In this document: positions 12,283 to 24,498 of the stretch, in pieces | Layout: every line of letters begins with the position of its first letter | How positions within the stretch are numbered: position 1 is the first letter of the stretch | From: Kalaharituber pfeilii | Lineage: Eukaryota; Ascomycota; Pezizomycetes; Pezizales; Pezizaceae | Assembly (NCBI GenBank): GCA_015179045.1 | Contig: WHUZ01000054.1 | Span: 186,001-250,000 of the forward strand | DNA length: 64,000 nt | Direction: 5' to 3' | The notes under the pieces: generated by a model | Told to the model about the DNA's origin: nothing | What the model saw: only the letters and a program-made list of their open reading frames with translations | Databases searched by the model: none | Program-made: the position numbers and the translations under genes

Positions 12283-15200
12283 ATGACAATAGCCAGCCAG
12301 ACTACAGGCTCGAGCCAACAAGCACCCCAGAGTGCACCTGGGCCTGCTCGATTTCGCTCGAACCACACAGCCTCCACGTACGAGCTCTCTGAAGATGATG
12401 ATGCCCTGGCACTAGAGGTTGTTGACCTCACTCAGGGAACTGACAAAGAGGACTTAGCCTTTTTGGGGACGTTACCTCTCAATGTTGTTGGGGTTAGGTA
12501 CTACAACGGGATCACCACCCCAGGAGAACAGGTTCTCTTGGAGAGGGAACCTAGTAATATCGTGAGTAGCCTCACCGCTCTACTATACGCACTAGTTCGC
12601 TCATAATGGCAAATATCTAGTACGATCGCAATGCAATCCGGGTCCTGAACGTCATGAGAGAGCAAGTGGGACATATACCAAGAACAATTGCAGCCAAGCT
12701 TGCTCCATTGATGGTTTGGTATATGTTTCAAATTATGGGAAAAAAAGTATCTGACTGTTCCGTAGGACAGAAGACAAATTCAAATTGAAGGGACTGTTTC
12801 TGGCCTTAAAGGGGCATTTGAGTTACCTATAACCGTAGACGTTTACGCCTTTTCTGACGACGAAGCTACACGTATGTTCTAGTGTTTTCCTACTCGAATC
12901 CCGTAGCTGACAGACTATTCTAGATAGTAACATGATTGCAGAACTGAGACGTGGAGGTGTTTACTTTTCCATTGAGAGTGCCGCAAGAAGAGTAGATGCT
13001 CTTCAGGCATTAAACAAGCGCAGGGCAGATCCTGAGAGAAGCCACTCTGCAAAAAGACCAAGAACTGCGGTTAGTCAACCTGGGCCTATGGTCGGTCCAT
13101 CGCATAGACCCGTTGAAGGCTTCCTACCACCGCTTGGAATCTCAAGTCAGGCTTCCCTCCCTAGAAGTAACTGGTCTCCCATCGAGAATACTTTTTCGTC
13201 ATTTAAGGATGCTAATCGAATAATACGTCAGATTATAACTTGCCCTCATTGCGACACATTCCAGAAGTTGTTGAAGCTGCAAATATTCAGTCCCCTTCAT
13301 ATCCTCGCATCGAAGAGATTGTTCAATCCAGTGAAAAACTAAATCCTCGGGATATAGGTACGGTGCTTGAAAAATTCGGCATGTCTGAGCAAGACTTGGT
13401 AATACATCTCCCGGCTGGAGTAGACGGTAGACTTTGACAAGAGCTATGTGCTAACTTCAGCTAGGAAAAAATGCATATGGCCTCTCAGCCCAGTAGTTTA
13501 TCGATATCTCTACTTCCTTATCAGCGGCAAGGACTCCAGTGGCTACTTGAGCATGAATCTCCTAAGCTTCCAACACAGCCCGGTGAAGTCGTACAGTTTT
13601 GGAAGGTTTCTCCTATGCGTGCTGGGACTTATATTAATGTGGCAACAAACTTCGTGCCGAAAGAACCTCCTGCTCTAGTTAGTGGAGGAATTTTGGCGGA
13701 CGACATGGGGCTCGGAAAAACTGTCCAGATGATAAGTTTGATCCTTTCTGACATCGAAAAAAAGGGAAAATCCGTAGAGTGTGCTGGGACCTTGATCGTC
13801 GCTCCAGTAAGTGTCATGAGCAACTGGGAGGATCAACTGCAGAAGCACATCAAGCCGGAAAACGCGCTATCGGTACGCAGGTATCATGGAGCAGGGAGAA
13901 AAGGTGATCTAATTAGTCAAGACGTCGTTATTACTAGCTACGGTATGTATATTTGCACGCCAGATAGGTAATTCTTGAGATTCTGATGAGTCCACAGGCA
14001 CTCTCACAAGTGAACATGATGCTTTCAAACAAAAGAAAAGTAGCAGGTCAGTGTTCTTTATTTTGATATTGAATTGCGGTGAATAACGAGGACGAGAACA
14101 GTATCTTCAACTTGAAGTGGCGAAGAGTGATTCTCGACGAGGCTCATATCATCAGAAACCCAAAAGCAAAGGCTTCATTAGCCGCATCAGAAGTTCAAGC
14201 CCAGAGCAGATGGGCTCTTACTGGCACTCCTATCGTGAACAATCTTTCCGATTTATTCTCGCTCATTAGATTTCTGGGCTTTTCAGGGGGAATCGCGGTT
14301 TCAGAAATATTCCGCAGGGCTTTTATAAGGCCCATCAACGACGGCAATGAACTCGGTACGACTAGATTGCAAGCCATTATTGCCACAACATGTTTACGAA
14401 GAAGAAAGGAAATGAAGTTTGTGAAGCTAGGTATTCCAGAATTGAAGGAATATATACACAAGATCAAGCTTTCTCCAGAGGAGAGGGAAAAATATGACAT
14501 GTTGCAGTATGTATTATTGCGAAGTCACTCCTTCACATATGATTTTGGAGGTTAACTTAGACAGGAATGAGGCACGCTACTTGCTGGAGCGATATGAAAA
14601 GAGCAGGGCTGCAGGGATTCAGAGCGCACAAAACCCCTTGCTGCAAGCTATGCAACGCCCTACACCACAGAACATCCAGCATGTGGGCGGTTCACAGCCC
14701 TCACCTTCCCAGTCACAAACGTCCATAACTCAAGAACCTGTCAGGGCCAATGATCCATATTCTGGACTTCTAGAGCGACTTCTCCGAATGCGACAGATGT
14801 GTAACCATCCTCTACTCTGTGGATCAGAAAGAATCCAAGCAATTGAAGAGCGGCTTGCTGAGCTTTCTGGAGGAGGATTAAGTAATGAGATGCGAGGTTT
14901 ATTACAAGAAATACTGCAATTGGCTATTGACTCTCAAGAGGATTGCCCAATTTGCCTGGACACTCTTCATAATCCTCGGATAACAATTTGTAAACACATC
15001 TTCGGCGAAGAGTGTCAGTACACTTTAATTCTCGTACATAAACATGTCCACTGACCAAATATTTAGGTATTACACGTGTGATAGAACAACAAAGAAAGTG
15101 CCCAATGTGCCGTACAGAACTTCCAGAGGCAACTGCATCAACACTTATTAAGCCATATTCCGAAGTGAAGCATAGCCAGTTCCACGCTCTAGTGGACGGG

Positions 15201-15818
15201 ACAATCTTACCCCCCTCTTCAAGCAAAGTTGATGCATTGATCACGATTCTTAATGCCACACGCCAAAATGATCCCACGAGCAAAACGATTGTGTTTTCAC
15301 AATGGACAAAATACCTTGATATTGTTGGCCCGCACCTTACCTTCAATGGCTTCCGATTTTGCAGGATTGATGGGTCAATGCAAATCCAGCAACGAGATTA
15401 TGCTATTGCACGCCTATCGCTCCCGCAGGATCATCCCGATGCTGTGGACGTAATGTTAGCTTCCCTCACTGTTGCCAGCGTTGGACTGAACCTGGTAGCG
15501 GCGAACCAAGTCATTTTGGCGGATAGCTGGTGGGCCCCCGCTATTGAGGATCAAGCTGTTGACAGAGTACATAGACTCGGGCAGAAACGGGAGACTACTG
15601 TATGGAGATTAGTGGTGGAAGGGAGTATTGAAGAGAGAGTTTTGCAAGTTCAGGAGCTCAAGAGGGAGCTTATCGGGAGAGCATTCGGTGAAGATGAGGG
15701 CGCTGAGGGCCGTGAGGGGGGCATCAGAAGGAGAGCTAGAAGAGGAAAGGGGAAGGAGACGAGGTTGGCAGATCTACAGATGTTGTTGCGGGGTGCTGTA
15801 GGACCCGCACAGTCGTAG
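12283..15818 (+). CDS. Rad5/HLTF-like HIRAN-SNF2-RING protein
   Basis: This is a DNA translocase and putative E3 ubiquitin ligase of the Rad5/HLTF group, which acts in replication-fork remodelling and post-replication repair through PCNA polyubiquitination. Exons are 12283-12561, 12621-12713, 12766-12871, 12924-13226, 13265-13419, 13465-13942, 13998-14046, 14102-14506, 14565-15013 and 15067-15818, giving 1022 residues in frame. Domains in order: HIRAN (about 62-170; LPLNVVGVRYYNG, DRNAIRV), SNF2 N-lobe (Walker A DMGLGKT 392-398; DEAH 500-503; ALTGTPIVNNLSDL), RING (C750, C753, C765, H767, C773, C784, C787) and helicase C (TIVFSQWTKYLDI about 846-858; ASVGLNL; QAVDRVHRLGQKR 935-947). The RING position normally holding the fifth ligand is G770, so E3 activity is doubtful. 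Intron 13227-13264 is only 38 nt and could instead be an indel. S. pombe Rad8 has the same architecture. Confidence 0.92.
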
Positions 15819-17635
15819 TAGACTCCAACATCAACTCTGCCCTAGGAAGTCTAGTGACTTGAGGAATGGCATCGATCTTCAATTCCTGGAACCAACATTC
15901 CTCGTATTGTTCTTCGTCCTTACGTCCGTCGCTTGGCCACACGGCGTTTGGTGGCTTCTATTCCATTTTTTAGCCTTTTTCCAACTGCTGCTTTCACATG
16001 CTAATTGCGTTATGCTGTAGTCTTGCTAAACTGACCGTGGGTGTATATCTTATCACATTTACTTTGCTGAGGAAAAATGCATATCTGTCGCGGTTTGCTG
16101 GATTCCCTGGGTCTGGGGAATAAAGGCGTACGGAAAGTGGTGTGAGGGATCGCTTGTTTGGTCCTATTGCTTTCACTTTTGCGGGATAGCATAAGAACTT
16201 TATGTTTGTCAAAATTGGTTCTGTGGGACAGGGGATCTAGATAATGTAGGAGCTTGTACTTGAATGATGATATACTTAGCCTCGTCTAGCACAAGATTCC
16301 AAGTGATGTGTATTTTGATGGAGCGGTGACAGTTAGCATTCTGTAAGTTAGAATTGTGCTTGGCGTGTACCTGGTTTTTCATGTCAACAGTCTGTACCTA
16401 AAGAGAAGCACAGTAAACGCTGAATTGTTGGTATCACCACTTTTATAGCAGAGTATCCTACTACTTTTGGTAACAAGTCGAGTCATTCTAAGGATGCGTA
16501 GCATCTAGGTATGACATTGTATATCTATGAACTGCTAAATATACCGAATCATTTGGAGCATTATCTGATTTCGATGCTCCAGTTACTTACTAGCAATTCA
16601 AGTAGCAGCAAGACTTCGTACGAGACGAGATATGTAACTGATACTCAAGGTACGACATGTGGAGGGAGGATTGAGGGTAATGTTATTGCTGGTAATGTAA
16701 CCTGCAAACTAGCGTACTTGCAGTCGGTGCAGCGAACAATGCGTAATAATATTTTGTATAGGCATGTTAAGTGTATATCAGCGGTGTTAAATTGTTTTAC
16801 AAGCAGGCTTATACGTGAGCTACTTAATAAAATACAACTACACTTTAGCATGCCCGACAGGGCAGTTGGCGAAGGTTTGGGGTAACAATCCTACAATACA
16901 TAAGCACATTGCGACGTCGACTAACTTGCTCATCAACGCTCCCCCCAGAGATCTGGAGAGCATAAAATCTGAGCAACACCTTTTTATTGAGGTCATACCA
17001 GTACAGACCCAATCAATGATCCCTGATGGGGATACTCGCTGCAACCGCGACTTTCAATTACCACAGCGCTGATAGTTTAAACCCATACGCTCCCTGTGTT
17101 TCCTATTGTGCTTGTTGTCAACCAACATCTTTTAGTCCACGGAAGCACTTCACCTCCTCCGGCAATGGGGAAAAAAAGGAAAATATCCAGTCCAGTTCCG
17201 TAGATGCCAGATGATCGAGGCACCGTGAAGTATATTCGAATACTTACTATATCACATTACTATACACTTTGGTACTTTCCTAAAGTGCCAGTTTAACTTT
17301 TCCCCGGCGTGACCTATTCTAAATTATAAGTTCTTCAGAAATGAAGAACCGCTGACATTGATGCGTGCTTCACGTTACTTGCGTAAATATTGCCTGTTAG
17401 CAGCACTGAAATTGTTCGAATTAAGCCAGCCTTGAGCTCCCAAAAGCGGGTTCACAGAATCTTACTAGCTAGTTTCGTTGCCAGTTAGTTACTAGCCACG
17501 ATTCACTCTGGGAACGAGAATGGAATTCATATCCGCAGCAGCTCGGTGCCTTACACTTACAGTTACCAAAGGGGCACCAAAGAGGCTACATACGGCTATT
17601 CGCATTCCTACTTGTTACAGTACCGCAGACATGTA
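15819..17635. other. intergenic, no gene recognised
   Basis: This is the 3' flank of the Rad5-like gene and AT-rich spacer. ORFs of 60-124 codons show no family motifs and no codon structure that I can defend. Confidence 0.6.
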
Positions 17636-18100
17636 CAGATACACCTTGCTATACCGGACAAACCAAATCCAACACTTTCTGTCCGATTTAACCTAGCGTC
17701 CGGTATAACAAATTTGGCAGGGGTGCCTGCCAGGGGGGTAAAGAACTTGGTAAGCCAATTGAGAGATACAATATGCCTGGAGACTGGTATTCTAGCGCGG
17801 TATTTTCTTCTCAGAACTTTGAACAATGAATTCAAGATATTGAGAATATTTCAATGATACCACTATAACACACAGGAGGCACAAAATTAGTTTCATGGTT
17901 GAGGCCTTCATCTGGTTCAGCTAGTTACTTAGTTTGTATGTAATTTGAATTTAAAAGTCTATAGTTTTGTTGTCCGGTCCGTTTAACTGGGTGTCCGGTA
18001 TAGCTAATTTTTTTGTACGTTGATTGCAAAAACCGTCAAGGGTCGTCCGGTATAGCAAGGTTTCCAATCTAACGAGGTCCGGTATAGCAAGGTATAACTG
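17636..18100 (+). mobile_element. 465-bp pogo-like MITE, copy 1
   Basis: Ends are CAGATACACCTTGCTATA and the inverse of CAGTTATACCTTGCTATA. They continue into CCGGAC on both sides, giving an inverted repeat of about 24 bp. TA dinucleotides at 17634-17635 and 18101-18102 are the target duplication. There is no transposase ORF. A copy of almost the same length (466 bp) lies in inverse orientation at 39620-40085, with shared internal sequence (AATGAATTCAAGATATTGA here, its complement there), confirming a mobile family. Confidence 0.9.
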
Positions 18101-18412
18101 TACTTGTATACCAGCATAAATACCAGAACACCAGGGGTTGTCGGCAGGGGTGGAGAAGTGGTCTGTGTGTTGTAGGAAGCTGTAGTGAGGAGTGGGACTC
18201 GCTGAGTGCAGATATTTTTCTTTATCTTCTAGAAAGCATGCCTAGACATATGGCTGCCGAAATTGTTGCGAATGGAGGACACACAAATGGAGTCACAGTA
18301 ATTCATATATTTACCTCCTGAACATTCAATTCAAAAACTGGCGTTGTTCCCTAGCCCATACCCCCTGTCGGCACCCCCTGGTGTTCTGGTATTTATGCTG
18401 GTATACAAGTAC
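18101..18412. mobile_element. inverted-repeat element with ~48-bp arms
   Basis: The left arm (18101-18150) starts TACTTGTATACCAGCATAAA. The right arm (18359-18412) is its inverse and ends GGTATACAAGTACTTGGGTA. Arms differ by a few indels near CCAGGGG. The left arm abuts the end of the preceding MITE, so that MITE probably inserted at a TA at its edge. No coding capacity. Confidence 0.7.
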
Positions 18413-19252
18413 TTGGGTACGAGAAAATGGATACACAGGGGACCCGGGCATTGCCAGGGCAAGGGGGCGAGAGGGCGAAATTGGTGACTTGTGTAGTAAG
18501 TGAACTGGGCTTTGCAAGAGAATTCTACAACTCTCGGATTCTCTGCGCGTTTAGATATGTTGGCTGGCACCAGAATACACCTAGCCGTGCTGAGAGGGAC
18601 ATATGCAACCAAGATAGCCTCGCCATAAAATGTAGTGTATGATACACCACTAAAATACCTTTATGTTAAAACGTTCATGAAAAAAAAAAAAATAACAGTT
18701 AACGCTTTCTTCTTCAGATTTAGGAATTCTCACAGTCATACCAAATATGGCGGTGCTGACTCAGTATCTCACTCTTAGTAATGCTATATTACAGATAAGT
18801 CTCAGGATAATAAATAGCAGGAAGCCAGTTCTGCCTTATGATGTATCTACATCCTCCGCAAGGACCAATACACTCTAGGACCCATGATCCTATGCCCGGC
18901 GAGCTGCTGATGTAGGCTTATTTTACCCTCACTGCTACATGTGAAGTTCAGATCAATGGGGGGAGGATGAGTGAAGATATTGGCAAAGAAAGGGACTTAA
19001 TAGAAAGCTGCTTAACAGCATTCTGAATCATTTTCACTCGCGTCTCATATGCTTATGCTAGTGAAGCGCGGAGTTGGTAGCTGACAAATCTGAGAATCTG
19101 GGAATCTGGACGTTCACAAAACTTGGATTTTGTGGTTGCTACGGGAATCGGGTCTGCGACGCAATCTGGAAGCGGTTCTGGGTCTGGTCATCTGGGCCCA
19201 CGGGAAGTCACCCATTTTTGCCGCCTGTTTCCCGGATTTACAGAGTATGCTA
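18413..19252. other. non-coding spacer with one dispersed repeat
   Basis: There is no gene. From 19076 to about 19213 it matches 53342-53470 and the inverse of about 52505-52640 (see those entries). Confidence 0.5.
19076..19213 (+). repeat. dispersed repeat (GGGAATCTGG ... GGGAAGTCA), copy 1
   Basis: Shared landmarks with the copy at 53342 are GAATCTGGGAATCTG near the left end, TTTTGTGGTTGC, a run of TCTGG motifs, and GGGAAGTCA then CCA at the right. A third, inverse copy is near 52505-52640. No terminal inverted repeat was found. The family is unknown. Confidence 0.65.
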
Positions 19253-19403
19253 CAGGTGAACCTGGCTATATGAAGGCCAAGAATCCGACCGATTTTCTTC
19301 ACTATAACCACTTTCTTTACCTGTGTAGACAAAGAAGCTCGCCCATCCCTTCACTATAGCCAGGTTTTCACTAAAAGAGGCTCATTATAGCCGGGGTCAC
19401 CTG
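19253..19403 (+). mobile_element. MITE of the CAGGTGACCCTGGCTATA family (151 bp)
   Basis: The left end is CAGGTGAACCTGGCTATA; the right end is the inverse of CAGGTGACCCCGGCTATA. TA flanks both ends (19251-19252, 19404-19405). Internal landmarks GGCCAAGAATC, CCGATTTTCTTCACTATA and CTCGCCCATCCCTTC recur in the copies at 24499, 26979 and 28558. Confidence 0.88.
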
Positions 19404-22400
19404 TAATTGGACTTGTCATATTGGATAGCGCGAATACTAGCAAGGATCATGAGCTTGAATTAGCTGTTAGATCACTTTTGTGAGATTGTTCTAAGCAATC
19501 CGTATTGAAGAACTTTAGCTCTACTAGTATATAGTTGTGATACTGGCAAGTACGGATCTCATATCTTAGATTGCTATCAGTACATGGTATGGTAGACACG
19601 ATGGCGATTACTAAGATCCTACTGAGGCTGAACGATACTAACTTATTTCAAGAGCATCCAAAGCTTAAACAAGAGAGCTAAATTGCTCCATCCACAGTCT
19701 CTCATATGTATTACCTAATTTAGTAACAAGGTTTCAGTTACACCAACGACACTAGGAGACACTGGCGAAATTTCGAGACCGAAATTTGACGCCAGAGGGC
19801 AATGACCTGGGACCTCACTTCCAGAGGATGAATAAGCTGCACTTGCGCCCTCAATGCCTTGAAGAGTACTTCGCTTTATCGAGCTTCGAAGTGCCCTTTG
19901 AAATAGGCATCTATCACCTCTTATTTTGCTCCTGTATAGTTTGCTATTAATGTGCCTATCTGCTATAGCTCTGACTGCATGTATATAGCACAAAGTTGAC
20001 CTCTCCAGTCCAACCTGTCTACGCGGATAACCTGCCTTATTGGATAGAACCCGCCGGTCCCGACGTTATCCGATATGACTGATTTGACTGTATGACTCAG
20101 ATTGTGCCCATGTCAACGTTCAGCATTCTGCTGCAAAATTGGGCTATGCTGTAGTCTGCATTTAGTTATTGATTTGGTGCGCATTACGCTATCGTCACAT
20201 TTGGATTGAGGTGAAGTACCGCAGAGTATGGGTAGGAAAGTGGCTAGAGGGAAGAGTGTGCTGGTGCAAGGAGGGAAAGAGGAAGCACACATACTAGCGT
20301 AGTTCTTGAAATAGACAGCTGTAGGGCTGTAGAGAGTGCGAAAATGTATGGTGAGCACTACGGGTAGGCCATTGGGCGTAGTGGCTTATTTGTATGTAGC
20401 TTCAGCTCTCGTCATAGCAAGAGTCACCTCACCATAGCCCTATGTGTAAGCATGCCATAGCAACACATAATTATGGGAGGCATACGCTAGTCCGGCTAGA
20501 GAAATATCCAAATATGCGGCATGAGAGCAATGACAGAAATAGAATAAAAAAATAAATGATTTTTTCTCATTTTGATGGTTGCGTAGATTACTCATAAACA
20601 ACCCTCTACTAATATAACCCTACAATTCGCGATCGCAATTCATCACCTCAATTGCAAGTGATGAGACATAGTGTGATAGAGGCATTCAAATTTAACGATT
20701 TCCTTGAACCCAGGTTTCCTCTCACGCACCGTTTCTGCACCAATGAAATTGACCGTTAGATAGTTCAAGAGCTCCTCTATCGATCCGAACTACTTACAAG
20801 GTTCCAACAGCTCGGGGCGTTGAGATATCACTGTGGGCGAAAAAAAAAAAAACGTTCAAGCCAACTTTGAATATCTTCAACAAAAAGAAATGAATTAAAA
20901 TACAATGATAAAATTGATTACAATTTGTTGCTTTTCAAACACTTCCTACTTTTTATTTATAATTTCCTCTTCAGATAATTTATGGTATATAAGTCACGTT
21001 GTGCAGGCGGCGCCGGCGCATCCTAGCAGGGTCCATTGGCGAAAATGCAATATGGGTATATGCCTATGTGCTTAAGTATACAGCACCCTCAATTAACTGG
21101 TGATATTTATAAATATAAATATTATAATCACTCGCTCAGTACAATATGGAGATGAAGTATTTTTGGTATCATCAGAGTCGGTCAATTGGCCATGACGGAG
21201 TCACGAACACGCTAGTGTGCTGCTCGACATGTCATCCAAGCGGTTCTCCAACGTAAGGAAACGCCTATTTACGGGCCCCCCCCCAACCAAAAAATTAGAA
21301 ACAGCGCATTGAACAGCTTGTATATACTAGTCTGTCAAATTGCTTGTCGAACAGGCGAATAGCATATCGAGTAGCATAACAAGCGGTATTGTGCAAAAAG
21401 TAGCTTTACTTATTACTCAATTCCCGTCGCAGGCATGGCGGTTGCTTCTCATAGGCGGCAAGTGCTCATGGAAGACGAGTTAACATTTAACTGGTATACA
21501 GCAGAAGGTGATAGTGCTAAGGATTCTTACCGGTGCCTGCTGCAGACGTACCTTGGTCTTACCCGTACTTGCTCTGATCTGGTCTTACTGTATGTAATCT
21601 TTGGAAGGCTCAGCCCATGGTGAGACTAGCTCATGCATGAGAAGAAAAGGACGAATGTTCAATTGGCGCCGAATGCAGCTCACCAAACTGGCTTGTCCAG
21701 CCTTTCAGAAACAAGTACTAGTGTGACCCCGCAGTGAATACACCATGCAACTCCCGGAAATAGGCTCATGATGGCAACCCCAATATCATTGCAGTTCAAA
21801 CTCCAAACGAAGCCGCTGACAAGGGAAAACTTCAGAGGGTACAGTTGTACTGGTTGTGTTATAATGTAAAGGGCCCCTGTTAGATTTACATTCCCGTAGG
21901 AAGAAAATCAACATAAACCAGTTCTCAGACACGGCGGCGCACATGTACTTGTCAAACTTCGAGGCCTGGAAGCAGAACAGACATGCACAGTTTTTACTCG
22001 TACGCAGGAGAGGGGGTAATTAGCTGTAACCATGTGTTGGCGTGGTGGAATGCCAAGCTAGCTCTAGGATAATTGAATCTCACAGTGAGATCGATAATTA
22101 TATACCTCTCCAGTTGATACCGATTTTTCTTTTTCTGGATGCACATGCATAAAACTAGGGCCGCCGCAGGGATCGGACTTTTCATGAAGGTTTTCGCGTG
22201 AGGTTCATGTTGAGTGTAACACAACGCTCTTGGATGATCTTTTTAAAGAGTCGATTGGAGGCTGAGCAAAGCAGTCCACATCGAGAGACATGTCTCTGGG
22301 CGCAACCACACGTGAACAAGATGGCGGTGCAACATGCTTTGTTTTGTTCTACAGGGCTGCTAAACGAGCCAATGGCATTTCGGGCCGCTAACCTGATAGG

Positions 22401-23029
22401 GTAGCAGGTTCCCTTTTAGTTGATAAGCTTAAAAGCAACTACGCTGCAATGCTAGCGATATGGCCGATTGATTGCCTAAGGCGGGACCAAGTGAGTGACG
22501 ACGCTATAGCTATGGGTGGTGTTCATGCACTCTGCCTCAGGCTTGTGTTCAGCCCTATGTCTAAGATAAATTCCACCCAGTCAGAAGTCACCCGATTGCA
22601 CAGCTTTCCTAGTGCGGGGTATCGTGAGAATGTATGACATGGATTGTTAAACATGCACTATGTTCAATTTCGGGCGGCGGTGGGTGACACCTTTCTACGC
22701 TTCAGCTTTGGCAAAAATGTAACCTGCCATTGAGGGCTCAGCTTCGAATTCAGTTCGGGGCTGCATGGCTGCGCCGGCGTCGGTGCGGCCTGGAGCATGA
22801 CATGGTCGATTTAGAAACATATTGGTTAATAATAACTAGCAGGGAGGCATTCAGCAAGTTACCCCGCAAGAGAGGGGAGTATAAAGTGCAAGCCATAACC
22901 CCGTGTACAACAACCTCGTCGCAGCACTCCAGATCGGACACAGAGATCATTCAAGTGCCCGCTACACCCGTCAACGCTAGTAGCAAACAATCAGCAGCTT
23001 GTGGACTATTTCCAACAATCGTCATCATC
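19404..23029. other. 3.6-kb intergenic, no gene recognised
   Basis: It is AT-rich around 20880-21130, with short homopolymers. Small ORFs, such as a minus-strand one at 19715-19993, carry no motif I recognise. Upstream of 23030 the 5' flank of the secreted-protein gene includes an in-frame ATG at 22730, rejected because the signal peptide begins at 23030. Confidence 0.55.
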
Positions 23030-23640
23030 ATGAAGACCACCTTTATTACTTCTTTTCTCATGGCAGTGGCCTCCTTGGTTGCGTCTGCCCCAGCACCCAA
23101 AAGTCTCGACGCCCGTGGCAGTGGGGCACCTGAAAGATTCAATCCCGATGTGATGGTTCAAATCCATGAGTCTCACCCGGACCATCAATATGGAGATACT
23201 GACTGGGGTCTTGTGGCTCGAGTAAGCTCAACCATTAAAGTTTCTTTAAATGGCTTCCGAATGCTAACCTGATGTAGGAAAATGGTAAAGACAATGTTTA
23301 TACCCTGGTCAGCATTCACGTTCCTCATCACGCCCATGGCCGTGATTGCCGATATGTCTTCAACGACCCGCACGACTTGGGTGGAACTATGAGTGTGCAA
23401 CTCTTCACCGTCATTGGTGAGGTCCCATATGATGCCACCTTCAACAAGCGTCCGTCAAGAGATCGACATGTCGCCACGTTCAAGGCCACATGGGATGACG
23501 CAGAGTTTACTTTCTATGGCGGCGACCGTTTCCCTTGTCCTGCTGGGCAAACCGTCCATTTTGAACTGGTCCCAACGGGAGACTACGATCGAGTTGAGTG
23601 GTATGATCCTTACGGATTTGCAATTGAGACTTGGGTGTAA
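23030..23640 (+). CDS. small secreted protein, 184 aa
   Basis: Exon 1 is 23030-23221; a 56-nt intron (23222-23277, branch-like GCTAAC) follows; exon 2 is 23278-23640. The start was chosen because MKTTFITSFLMAVASLVASA is a textbook signal peptide with likely cleavage after VASA, followed by PAPKSLDARG, a short pro-like segment. The mature part is about 165 residues, acidic and aromatic-rich, with two cysteines (in DCRYVF and FPCPAG) that could form one disulfide. The C-terminal half has an alternating hydrophobic pattern (ATFKATWDDAEFTFYGGD, VHFELVPTGDYDRVEWYDP) suggesting a beta-sandwich, as in But2-like secreted proteins. That similarity is a guess. No catalytic motif is visible. Its isolation between transposon-rich stretches is typical of lineage-specific secreted proteins, including effector candidates. 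Confidence 0.78.
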
Positions 23641-24498
23641 GACGGTAGTGTGTCATCAAATGTTTAGAAATATATGGGATCCGCGAAATCGTGGGATAAT
23701 TAGTAGGGAAATGGTAGGACTGGGCTAGATCAAATTGTGGTATGGCATAAAGGGCGATATTGAAAGTTGTTAACTTAATCTGTTTTTATGGTTTGATATT
23801 GTTCGGCTGCTTTCTTTAGGTGTTTTCATTAGACCAATCCATCCTTGCATCTTATTACTTTTTATTACAGTTGAATGCCACATGTTTCACATAGATATCA
23901 CTAGACTTGCGCAATTGTCGAGACTATGGCGATGGTGAACTAGGACGTCTAAGGACATTTAATAAACATAGATCCAATCTATGCGATTTGGAACGTCTAT
24001 ATTTAACGTTTAAGCATTTCTGCACATTATAAAACAGTGTGCAATATTTATTGAAGGGTCCTACAGAGCAAAACTTCTCGAACCTAAGCTCGGCCCCAAT
24101 CTTATCCTCAGATGTGGAAGCTACTCCTTAGTAAAGAAATTGAGATACATGCATATATACGCAATTGGCTGATCAGATCTTGTGTCCGAGTATACGTAGT
24201 TAGCATGTAAGCCATTGCAAACGTAGAGCGATAATGCAAGAGCAAGAGTTTAGGAATGTCTCCATCCGATCACTATTCTGATAGGATGGAAGCAAGGACA
24301 ACTAGCATTAGCCATATATATATCCAATAATCCAAAGCGACCGCTAATGTACTAGTACGTACAATCAATGTTTACACCCATGTCCACATCGTTATCCACC
24401 ATGCTGCCAGACCACCTAGTCTAATACTTGGGTATCTACTTCAGTATCCTCTTGAGCTATTCTAGGTGACTACAGAACAATAACATCCTTTCTGATTA
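23641..24498. other. intergenic, no gene
   Basis: This is the 3' flank of the secreted-protein gene. From about 24280 (GGATGGAAGCAAGGACAACT; then AAAGCGACCGCTAA) it shares sequence with about 30015-30110, the start of a duplicated decayed element. Confidence 0.55.

Noticed and set aside
22730..23029. In-frame upstream ATG extending the secreted protein by 100 residues
   Set aside because: It would bury an excellent signal peptide internally and the extension has no recognisable domain.
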